A program made the position numbers and the translations under genes. Shown here one piece after another: positions 11,644 to 21,117 of a stretch of DNA of 64,000 nucleotides. The notes under the pieces are model-generated. The model saw nothing but the letters and a program-made list of their open reading frames with translations, was not told where the DNA came from and did not search any database. Each line of letters starts with the position of its first letter. The stretch's first letter is position 1. Source of the stretch: Phyto melanocephala (Eukaryota; Arthropoda; Insecta; Diptera; Rhinophoridae); NCBI GenBank assembly GCA_941918925.1, contig OW799233.1, positions 144,772,223-144,836,222 on the forward strand, in the 5' to 3' direction.

Positions 11644-13019
11644 GTTTACATAAAAAAAGTTATCATTTTGGGTTGTCATAGCGTATACTTGTTACCAAAT
11701 ATAAAAAGTTAATCATTCGCAGGCATTGAATAATTTTTGAATTAAACAGATTAAAATTAAATAATTTTCTGAAACAGATCATACCTTAATGTCACAAAAA
11801 ATATTAACTAAAGTCAGATACCAAAACTAAAATTAGTTAGTGAATATTTTTTTAAGGGATTATTCGGCAATCTATTGGAGGTGTTTCCTGAAGAGCGCAT
11901 CTATTCTCAAATTTTTTATTATTAATTGTTAATATTAAATGTGTAAAGAATCTAATTCGTCATTTGAGTAATATATCCACCACAATGGATACCTTAAAAT
12001 TAATACCTTTAAAAAAATTATACATAGACCACTTTCATAATTAACACTAAACGAATTAAATTTATCGTTGAAATAACAACCATAAATAAATGGTTAATTT
12101 TTAATATGAGCGTTCTCGCTCAACCGACAAATTTGACTTTAGAACATACGGCGTTGTCCATGAAACCCACAGCATCCTAAGCTACACACTACAGTGTTGG
12201 TTTGTTGGTTATTTATTATATTATTCCTTCCCTACTTATCATACTTAAAATTAAACTATTTAAACTTTGTGTTTCACTTAACAACTACATTCTAGCACAC
12301 TTTTCAGTGATGTTTTTTTAGTATGTGTCTCTAAGTATGATGTTCTTTCGTCATTTTTGCATTATCATTAAGTTGTGTAGTAAGTAGTACAATGAACCAA
12401 AAAATTCCAACACAGTATGCATAAATAAAATTATAATGTTTATATATGCAATAAGTAAAATATGAGACATTACATTCAAATAAGGAAAGCCATAAATATG
12501 TTTATAATAGTTTTTCAAGTTATTGTTTTTTTTAAATGAGATAAATCATTTATTATAATACGCTTTTTTAAATATATTTTAAATTTTTTTTGTTTTTTTT
12601 ATAATTTTTTTAATAAATTATTTTTATTTACTTAATTCACCACTATTTTGCAAAAACTTTTAATTCTGCACTGACTACTCTAAAATGTATACAAAGTCCA
12701 AAATATCTATGGTTTTAACAGGATTTTTTTGTTTTAAATATATTTCAAGTTTGGGGAATCTCAGCATTATAACTTTTTATTTTTAAGTGTTAGGCAGCAG
12801 CCTACTTAGTTGTTTTTTGAAATCTGCACTGAAAAAATACCTAAAAATTTAGTATTAAAATGAAATCACAAGTTTTTAATTAAAATACTTGTAGTAGTGT
12901 TAAAATGCCAAAAAATTCAAGAAAAATTTTGTTTGAAGAAAAATTAAACTGAAAATTAAAAAATTTTATTTTCTTACCTATTCTATAAAAAAAATTAATA
13001 TTCGATTTTTATTTAATTA
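11644..13019. other. Unannotated AT-rich stretch
   Basis: No gene recognised. Confidence 0.5.
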
Positions 13020-13021
13020 TA

Positions 13022-13235
13022 CACAGAGAAAGCAATAACGGTTGTGAGTATCACAATTGCTGTTAAACGTTTATTTTAGTTGTGCTTATAGAATTTTACG
13101 GTTGTATCTACAGATTTTTGTTTCGAAATATAAATATGTAGTCAGCACTAATTAATTATGATTTTTGCAATTAAAATTGTATGCTGAAATTTTATAGAAC
13201 TAAATCATTCGATTAGCAATCAATTTTTCTGGGTG
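13022..13235. mobile_element. Possible small TA-flanked MITE
   Basis: TA-CACAGAGAAAGCAATA on the left and TTGATTTTTCTGGGTG-like sequence with TA on the right give an imperfect inverted terminus. The left end resembles the 10.7-kb MITE terminus. Confidence 0.3.
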
Positions 13236-13748
13236 TAAGAGTGTCATATTTGTTTCTTAACCGTTCTTAAATGTTCATGCTTGCTTTGGTAAAACCTCGG
13301 TTGACACTATGAACTTTATATATACTGTATTCGCAAGGTGTTCTAAAATTAAATCTTTTGATATAATAACATAAAAAATATAAATTTTTGAAATGACCCT
13401 TTAAAGCCAAGTGCGATATATCAAATTTTGATTGTCAATTTTATTATATTTTTGATAATAGATCTTTTAAACGAATAACGAAGGACCGGCGTATAATTAT
13501 TACAGACGGTTCGGCTTAGCAGATTCTTAAACGTTCGCCGCTTTTACTTGAAAAGGTATGACAACATTAAAAACATACATACACAGTAGTATAACTTGGG
13601 AACAACAATATTTTTTTTAAACTATTGACAAATTCTAGAACATTATAATATGCCATGTTAAGACACCTTGTGAACACAGCAATAATTTAAAAAAAAATTA
13701 TATATTTATATTTTTAAATTTATTTGTTACACTATTTTTTTATGATTA
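13236..13748. other. Unannotated AT-rich stretch
   Basis: Nothing recognised. Confidence 0.4.
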
Positions 13749-15173
13749 TTATACCCGCCACCAAAAAAATGGTGGGGGTATATTCATTTTGTCATTCCGT
13801 TTGTAACACATCAAAATATCCATTTTAGACCCCATAAAGTATATATATTCTGAATCAGGATTTGATTTGATGACAATCTAGCTATGTCCGTCCGTCTGTC
13901 CGTCTGTCCGTCTGTTGAAAGCACGATAGAGGTCGCACCGAAAAAGCTAGGGGGCTCAAATTTTGCCAGAATCTTTCTTATAGACAAGGTTTGTTTGGTA
14001 TTGAAAATGGGCTAAATCGGAATATTAGGAAGAGAGTTATAGCTCGAAAAGCAAGAGTAGGTCGAAAAAACCGTGTCCTTCGAACATCGAATAAAATGGA
14101 ATTGTGTCCAAACGCATTAACGTAGACTCATGAAACTCCGAATATATATTTCCTGAGTAAAAACAATATTTTTCAAAATTTCAAAAATTGCTGTCCCAAA
14201 AAGTTTGGGTGACACTCCCACTTTAACGCCTACCTCCCATAACGGTTTATCTTAAATTCATGTCATTTCTCTATTGACAAAGTTTTTGGGAAAATAAATG
14301 ACTATATTGAAATGTCTTAGTTGTATTTATTAGCAGAAACTTTATTAACACGCCTACTTTAACGCTCACTTTCATTGAAAGACTACATTTACAAAAACAT
14401 TTTAGTAGCATATCGAAGTTATAAAGGGTGGTTAAATTTTAAGGACCGATGTTGAATTTAAATAAAATACAAATTATTTAGGATATTATTATTATTTATT
14501 TTTATAATTATAATATTTGTATGGTTCAATTATGTATTTAACAAAATATCGGCCAAATGAACCCCCCCCCTTGGTGCCACTCCTCTATATGATGGTTCAA
14601 AGTTTCAATGACAATATTGATGCTCAATTGTTGGGCATGATGATGAGGCGACGTTGACTGCTCTTTTGTTACACTATCGCAAAAACCAGCAGTGGTTCCC
14701 ATTCAACGAACTAATAAGGCATTCACAGATTTTCTAACATTTTGTATGACCTGTTTTGCAGAAATTTAAATATTTTTTACAATTCTCCCGATTGTGAACG
14801 ATTATGTTGATCAACAGAATTACGAAGTGCACAAAATGCATTTTGATTTGAACGCCCATTTTTTAAAAAACCTGAATAACTTTAAAGCGTTGCTCACTTG
14901 CGTATCTTTCCACGGATCAAATTGAGTAAGTTTGAGATTGAGAAATGTGAAGTGAAATGCAGAAAACAAATTTAAAGACTAGGTGTGGTTCACCTTCAAC
15001 ATGGGCCCTTAAAATTTAACCACCCTCTACAAAGAAAGTGATACATATTTTATTATAAAGAGATTATTCTATAGCGATTAACAAAATAATAAATATTGTG
15101 CTTTAAATGTACACAAAATTGGTGGTGGGTATAAAAGATTCGGCACAGCCGAATATAGTGCTCTTACTTGTTT
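13749..15173 (+). mobile_element. HINE-A copy 3 (both ends, internally deleted, about 1.4 kb)
   Basis: It opens with the palindrome ATACCCGCCACC-A7-TGGTGGGGGTAT and carries the CATTCCGTTTGTAACAC core, TATATATTCTGAATCAG and (GTCY)n at 13887-13916. Near 14193 it jumps to a late part of the ~288-bp module, so the region holding TTAGGAGAGGAGTTATCGAT in other copies is missing. The mariner relic (14424-15027) and the normal 3' hairpin end follow. Confidence 0.92.
14424..15027 (-). pseudogene. Mariner relic inside HINE-A copy 3
   Basis: It is TA-flanked, with AAGGGTGG...CCACCCTC termini. The minus strand carries the same helix-turn-helix remnant as in copy 2. A poly-C run near 14564 is longer here than in other copies. 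Confidence 0.75.
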
Positions 15174-15307
15174 TTTTTTTTTTTTGAAACATATAGTTTA
15201 ATTGAGAAAATAAATAATTGTTATATTTTTTTTAACTTATATGTTTGCTCTAGAATATTAAAAGATTTGTACTCTTAATTTTCTTACGAAGGATAATTAA
15301 ACTGTAA

Positions 15308-15343
<36 letters not shown>

Positions 15344-17130
15344 AGTAAATAAAGTAATTGTATTGCAATAAAAAAAATTTAATAATTTTGTTAATTTTAT
15401 TATTAAGAAACAAATTATGTTTGTGTATTGTACGCTGAGATATAAGCAAAAGAACAAGATTGCCTCTGTTTTCTGCACAAGTAAAGTAGATAAAATGTAC
15501 ACCAATAGCAACATTTACAAAAGTTTGGGATCTTAAAAGATATCGAGGAAAAAGCCTTTAGAAGAAAATGTCAATTAAAAGTTAAAATGATCGATTCCCC
15601 AAATAATTTTTTGTGCAAATGTGCAACATATAAGAGTAAGTTATGGTCTTGAAATGGTTTGTATTGAAAAGTAACAAAATATTATAAATTGTTTAAATGT
15701 GGAGAAAAAACAAGCACATCTTAAGTATGTCATGATAAAATGTATTATATAATATATTTTCTTCTTTTTATCTACATATTTAATTAAATATGATCTTTTC
15801 ATATTAACTGTGTAAAGCATATATAATAGTACGTTTACACCTGCGCGAAATCTAGAGGATTTGAAATAATATCTTAATCTACATCGTTCACGGTATTGTT
15901 TAAGACAATTTTTGTGATTTCGTTTTCAAAACAGTATGTTTATTTATAAGGCAGTGTAAGAGACTCTCAGTACTCTGCTCATCCAAAGCTCAAAATCCGT
16001 ATTAAAATATGTTTCTGCAATTGCAACACCCTTATAAATTATGATTGCATTTTTCTTTCTGCAGCATAGTATTTTTTAACAAAAAAGTGATAAAAACCAC
16101 AGTTGCATCACGAAGTAGATTTTGCCAGATTTTTGTATGGGAAATCTTGTAAAAATTAATCAAACTTGGTCAAAATTTGATAATTTTTCTTAAAAAACTA
16201 TTGAAAAAATTGTTCTTTTTATTAAGATCTGGAAGAAATCAAAACAATTATATTCCTTTTAAATTATAAATTATCTTTTTATTTATAATTTTTTACTGAA
16301 GACAGTCTGCTGTTCACTCTATTCATACAAATACATACATAACTTTATTTTGATTATGATATCACCCTTTTTATTATACACAATATACTGCAGTACAATT
16401 TAAAATACATCTTAGTCTATTGGTAGTTGAGTACAAGTCTTTGTAAAAATTCTTCAAATTTATAATCATACTTAGAAAGGTGTACACAAACACAAACTCA
16501 GCGCCGTTTTATATAAAAGCAAAGACAACGTCATTAGCGTTGAAAGGTGGCTGACGCAATTTCTGTTATGAATGTCATTTGACATTGTTGAAAGCAATAA
16601 ATCCTGCAGCTAACAAGTAAAATACAGATATTTATCATATAAGTAAACAAGAGCATACGAGCATGCTGATGGTTATACGTGTATTCGAATATGATCAGAT
16701 AAGGGAAGTTTGTGCTATTAGCTTTGAGGATTTGTATGAAATTATTTATTCTTTAATGAATTTAAAACAATACAAAGAAATCGTTAAGGAAATGCATAAT
16801 TCAATATTATTTATTTTGTGGATTTTGTTAAAACAAAAGTTACAAAACAGTTATTATTTGACATGAAATACAATCGGAAACAGCTGGTAATTGATAACAA
16901 ATAAAACAGATGGTTTTACTTATTGAAGCTTTATTCTTTTGATATTCGTCTACCACAAACTATTGCCTTTCTATCTAGCCAAATATTTAGCTAGTAACTT
17001 TTCAAACTAGTCATTTAAGTAGTTTTAGCCAGACTATAGCATTGACTATAAATAAACAATCTCAGCAAATACGCAAAATTAAAGAGTAAATTAATCTTAT
17101 TAAAAATCAATTTAATTAAATAGTATGTTG
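15174..17130. other. Unannotated stretch with a (TAAA)n run
   Basis: A run of (AAAT)n at about 15307-15345 may be the tail of a short LINE insertion. No other feature recognised; ORFs here have no family resemblance. Confidence 0.4.
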
Positions 17131-17200
17131 AAGCAACGGTAAGAGTGTGAAAGTTCAACACTAACATATCCTGGCTCAAATACCAGCTGAGAAAAGAAAT
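17131..17200 (+). repeat. tRNA-like (SINE) fragment
   Basis: CGGTAAGAGTG (17137-17147) resembles a tRNA/SINE A box. GGCTCAAATACC (17173-17184) resembles the B box GGTTCAAATCC at a tRNA-like distance, followed by AGCTGAG as in the HINE-B/1.9-kb motif. It lacks an acceptor stem, so it is not a functional tRNA. Confidence 0.35.
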
Positions 17201-17851
17201 ATTTTATAGCGTTTTATGCATTATTTTCTGCGTAAAATGCATAATAAATTTTCAGCACACTCACTTACTACTCTCTTACAATAACTAGAATTTAGACTAG
17301 TATAAAAAGTATTTATACAGATGAACTACTTGGGGTCCTATGACAATTTAATGTTAAATCGATAGTTTGATACATGAAAAAAAGGACAAATATATAACTA
17401 GTCTAAAGCTAGAACTTAAAACATCTCAAGACTTGTTTCCTGCTAAAATTTATATTTTTTTCGATTTTTCGTATCTGCATCCAGAAAACAGAAAATTTGC
17501 ATTCATTGCAATCGAATGGTTTAGTTACTGCAATCGAACTTTTCATTTGTGATTCTAAAATTTATATTGCAAGAATCATAATTTATTAGTTTATATTCCG
17601 CAACGAAATTCTATAGATATAACCGCAAAATTCTACTATCACAGCTAAGCTATGCAATTGGCAACAATTCCGGTAATAATGTAATGTACATACATTACAT
17701 TACATAAATTACATGGCAGGTTTTCCCGGCGGACTAGTTAGTAGTAGGCTTTTCCGTAAGAGTCACTAGTCTGATACACTACAATGGCCTAATGATATTT
17801 GTTAATATTCTCTGTTAATAAAATCACAATAAAATTTGTAGCTGTATTACA
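17201..17851. other. Unannotated stretch with a small palindrome
   Basis: TTTTATGCATTATTTT is mirrored by GTAAAATGCATAATAAA around 17210-17250. The rest is featureless to me. Confidence 0.4.
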
Positions 17852-17859
17852 TCTATATA

Positions 17860-18782
17860 AAGGGTGTTTTTTTAAGCCCGATAGAACTTGAAATTGTAAA
17901 AAATAACACAAAAAATTAAATTGTAATCAAAATTTTTTTTTTATTCGAAAGATCAATGCGTGACATTAACATTTGAAAATGATTTCGGGCATATGGGCAC
18001 CGCGGCTGTTCTTGACGAAGCGCATTCTAGACGTCCAATTTTGGGCCACTTTTTCGAGCACTGCTGGCCGTATGTCACGAATAACACGAACAATGCTGGC
18101 CTCCAAGGCGTCAATTGTTGCTGGTTTATCAGCATAAACCAGTGACTTCACGTAGCCCCACAGGAAATAATCGAGAGGTGTCAAATCGCACGACCTTGGA
18201 GGCAAATTGACAGGTCCATTTCTCGAAATCAACTTATCGCCAAATTTTGATTTCAATAAGTCGATGGTTGCGTTCGCCGTATGGCACGTAGCGCCATCCT
18301 GTTGAAACCACATCTCCTCCGGATCAATGTCATCCATATTTTCAAACAAAAAATCATTGATCATGGTGCGGTAACGATCTCCATTGACCGTAACGCGAGC
18401 TCCGGCCTCATTTTTGAAGAAATAAGGTCCGATGATGCCATCAGCGTGAAAACCGCACCAAACGGTGCATTTTTCTGGATGTAATGGAGTCTGTAGGGTC
18501 TCTTGTGGATTGGTCTCGCTCCATATGCGGCAATTTTGCTTATTAACAAACCCGTTAAGCCAAAAATGCGCCTCATCGCTGAACACAATTTTGCGATAAA
18601 ACAACGGACGTCCAGAATGCGCTTCGTCAAGAACAGCCGCGGTGCCCATATGCCCGAAATCATTTTCAAATGTTAATGTCACGTATTGATCTTTCGAATA
18701 AAAAAAAAATTTTGATTACAATTTAATTTTTTGTGTTATTTTTTACAATTTCAAGTTCTATCGGGCTTAAAAAAACACCCTT
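17860..18782 (-). mobile_element. DD41D mariner with inverted-duplicated tail (923 bp)
   Basis: TA flanks (17858-17859 and 18783-18784) enclose termini AAGGGTGTTTTTTTAAGCCC. The inverted repeats are about 180 bp long (17860-18039 and 18604-18782), not the usual ~30 bp, and differ at only a few positions. Because the left arm contains the genuine C-terminal codons and 3' UTR, the right arm is an inverted copy of the element's own 3' end that replaced its 5' half. The spacing DD41D matches the rosa-type mariners known from Ceratitis (family knowledge). Confidence 0.85.
17966..18613 (-). pseudogene. DD41D mariner transposase, catalytic part only
   Basis: The open frame spans 18682-17966 (238 codons), but residues 1-23 are antisense of the protein's own C-terminus, so the real transposase begins near codon 25 (GRPLFYRKIVFSDEAHFW). 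The catalytic triad is present: D36 in FSDEAHF, D129 in WFQQDGATCHTA and D171 in CDLTPLDYFLWG. There are 92 residues between the first two (as in Mos1) and 41 between the last two. The C-terminus SRGAHMPEIIFKC is complete. The N-terminal helix-turn-helix DNA-binding domain, about 150 residues in mariners, is missing, so the product could not bind termini in the usual way. The intact frame and the nearly identical arms point to a recent rearrangement. Confidence 0.85.
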
Positions 18783-18797
18783 TATATAAAAGTGAAA

Positions 18798-18800
<3 letters not shown>

Positions 18801-18825
<25 letters not shown>
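18801..18825. repeat. (GT)n microsatellite
   Basis: About twelve GT units lie just inside the Helitron 5' end. Confidence 0.9.
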
Positions 18826-18828
<3 letters not shown>

Positions 18829-18917
18829 CTATAGACTCTGAAACTGTAAAACCGATCGGGCTCAAACTTTGGTAAGTTGTTGTACACATACCGGGGAGTG
18901 TTTATGGATGAAAAAAA

Positions 18918-19560
18918 GTGGGCGGGGCCACGCCCATAAAAAATTAGTTATCAGTTTTAGCTACTTGCACTTGACCGATTTTTCTGAAACTTTGCACACA
19001 TATCGAGCTGTCATGACTAAATAATTTCGTGATAAGAAAAGTGGGCGGGGCCACGCCCCTAAAAAAGTTTTAACTTTAAGGTACTTGCACTGGACCGATT
19101 TTTCTGAAACTTTGCACACATATTAAGCTGTCATGACTTTATAACTTCGTGATTAAAAAAGTGGGCGGGGCCACGCCCATAAAAAAAGGCTATAATTTTA
19201 AGGTACTTGCATCAGACCGATTTTTCTGAAACTTTGCACACATATTGAGCTGTCATGACTAAATAATTTCAAGATTAGAAAAGTGGGCAGTGCCACGCCC
19301 ATAAAAAAAAGGTATCATTTTGAGGTACTTGCATTGGACCGATTCTTCTGAAACTTTGCACACATATTGAGCTATTATGACTTTACAATTTCGTGATTAG
19401 ATAAGTGGGCAAGGCCACGCCCATAAAAACAATTTTAATTTTGGGATACTTGCACTGGTCCGATTCTTCTGAAACTTTGCACACATATTGAGCTGTTATG
19501 ACTTTACAATTTCGTGACTAGAAAAGTGGGAAATGCCACGCCCATAAAAAATTATAATTT
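18918..19560 (+). repeat. Six-unit ~122-bp minisatellite in the Helitron
   Basis: Units begin GTGGGCGGGGCCACGCCC (18918, 19040, 19161) and drift to GTGGGCAGTG, GTGGGCAAGG and GTGGGAAATG (19283, 19405, 19527). Each also carries GACCGATT(T/C)TTCTGAAAC and TTTGCACACATAT. The GGGCG...CGCCC block forms a hairpin in the first units and is eroded in the later ones. Confidence 0.92.
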
Positions 19561-19615
19561 TTAGGTTTTTGCACTTGATATTCAATTAAAATTCAGAATG
19601 CATTTCGATTCATTA

Positions 19616-19648
19616 AGGGGCGTAGCAACGCGCGCCGGGTTTGGCTAG
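19616..19648 (+). terminator. Helitron 3' terminus (hairpin and CTAG)
   Basis: GGCG...CGCC can pair across AGCAACGCG a few bases before the final CTAG. This is the transposition terminator characteristic of Helitrons. Confidence 0.7.
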
Positions 19649-19718
19649 TTGTAAATAAATGAAGATGAAGCGGCGACTCAAAAATTGAGAACCTCGGAAA
19701 CCCTATTGTATTGTAAGA

Positions 19719-21109
19719 GGTTCCACATAAAGCCCCCCAATAAAATAACGCCCAGGTAACAACCCCCAATGTAATAAACCCAAAAAATTAGGAAATATCA
19801 CCCAAGAACAGTCAGTGAAATAACATCGAGAAATAAATTAAATAAACCCCAAAGCGAAAACGAAAAACCCCCAATAAAATAAACCCCATGAGCACCAAAA
19901 ATGAAATTATGCCCAAAATTCATAAAAAAAATCAATTTCACTAAGTCAATATGGACCAACAGCAAAATCGCAAAATTATTGAAATGAATCGTCTGGAAGC
20001 CCGCAGGCGTCTTCTTCATAATAAGGATATATGCAACTTCGCAATAGTAAATTTTTTTTTCGTAAAGGAACATACAAAGCTCGTTTAATAGTGACTACTT
20101 TTGGCTTTGTAAATGGACTAAGTCAAGTGCCGTTATTTTCCCTTATACGATAGAAGCTATTTCAGATCAGCTACCAACGAGTTATCCTAAAACTTTACGA
20201 ATGGCTTGAAAATCCAACTCATGGGAGACGTTATTATACGTTATGTAGTTAGAATGATGTAAAGAAGGCAGTAATTTTCTGTAAAGGTGATGTAAGGAAG
20301 TATGGACAAAGAATTGTTTAATATTTTCAATATATTTCTTTTGAAACCCAACTACCAAAAAAACTATTTTCATGTACATACAAAAATAATAAACTTAATA
20401 CATTACAAGTAATGAGCGTTAAAAAAAATTGTTGCTCATGAATTCAAGATGGAGAAAATATACGTTGTATGTATAAACGCTGACAGTTGGTTACATTTTG
20501 TTATTATGTACCTCCTCACTGCTTGCCAGATGTGGAACCAACAACCGATTACTTTTGATTAAGGGAAAACTATCATTATTGCCGTCCGTAGACTAGTTTC
20601 TTAGTCTGTCACGAAGGTCGCATCATCCAAATCCAAAGCGTTATTATTTATGTATTTGAAAAAATGCTCGTAGCATTTTGTTGATTTTCTATTCGTCAAT
20701 ATGAACACAAATGGAAATATCTGTAAACATTCGAAAGATATTGTAATATATTCACAGGCTAAAAGTTTTCTTGTAAAAGCCCTATTTTTATATAATTTAT
20801 TTACAAGCAAATACACCCCCAAAAATTAAAACCCCCGAATACAAAATAAAGAAACACCCAAATTATACACGCTATGAAACAAGCCCCGAATTTTAAAAAT
20901 TTGTTGGGTGTTATTTCATTGAAGATTATTTCATAATTTGAAAACCCCAAATGAGAAATGAAATAATTTCCAAAAAAAATGGAAAACAGCCCAAAAAAAT
21001 TGGGAGTTATTTCATATGAAATAACACCCAAAAATGTATGAAAAAAATTTGGAGAATATTTCACTTCTCGTTTGGGCGTTATTTCATTGGGGGGGCTTTT
21101 CGTGGAGCC
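19719..21109. mobile_element. Fold-back element with exact 8-bp TSD (1.39 kb)
   Basis: TTGTAAGA occurs directly outside both ends (19711-19718 and 21110-21117). The left end GGTTCCACATAAAGCCCCCC, then AATAAAATAACGCCCA, is mirrored by the right end, whose reverse complement is GGCTCCACGAAAAGCCCCCC, then AATGAAATAACGCCCA. Both arms are filled with drifted C-run/AATAA units over about 200-300 bp. The unique middle (about 19951-20800) contains a coding-like start, MDQQQNRKIIEMNRLEARRR, that soon degenerates. The 8-bp TSD fits hAT, P or some fold-back families; I cannot choose. Confidence 0.85.
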
Positions 21110-21117
21110 TTGTAAGA

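Larger units (their letters stand above)
17852..19648 (+). mobile_element. Non-autonomous Helitron, interrupted by a mariner
   Basis: The 5' end TCTATATA is split by the mariner and resumes as TATAAAAGTGAAACTC then (GT)n. Without the mariner it reads TCTATATATATAAAAGTG, a typical fly Helitron start. The body has six ~122-bp units. The 3' end has a GC-rich hairpin-like stretch, GGCGTAGCAACGCGCGCC, then GGGTTTGGCTAG. It sits between A (17851) and T (19649), the canonical Helitron A^T target, and makes no target duplication. No Rep/helicase is present. Without the mariner it is about 0.87 kb. Confidence 0.85.

Noticed and set aside
16663..16866. 67-codon frame near 16.7 kb (LMVIRVFEYDQIREVC...)
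   Set aside because: No domain, splice or repeat support, and its length is within chance for A/T-rich DNA.
17131..17200. Functional tRNA gene
   Set aside because: There is no acceptor stem pairing or anticodon arm; only box-like motifs remain.
17953..18484. Frames on the opposite strand of, or overlapping, the 18-kb transposase (60-102 codons)
   Set aside because: They are shadows of the transposase frame or products of the inverted arms.
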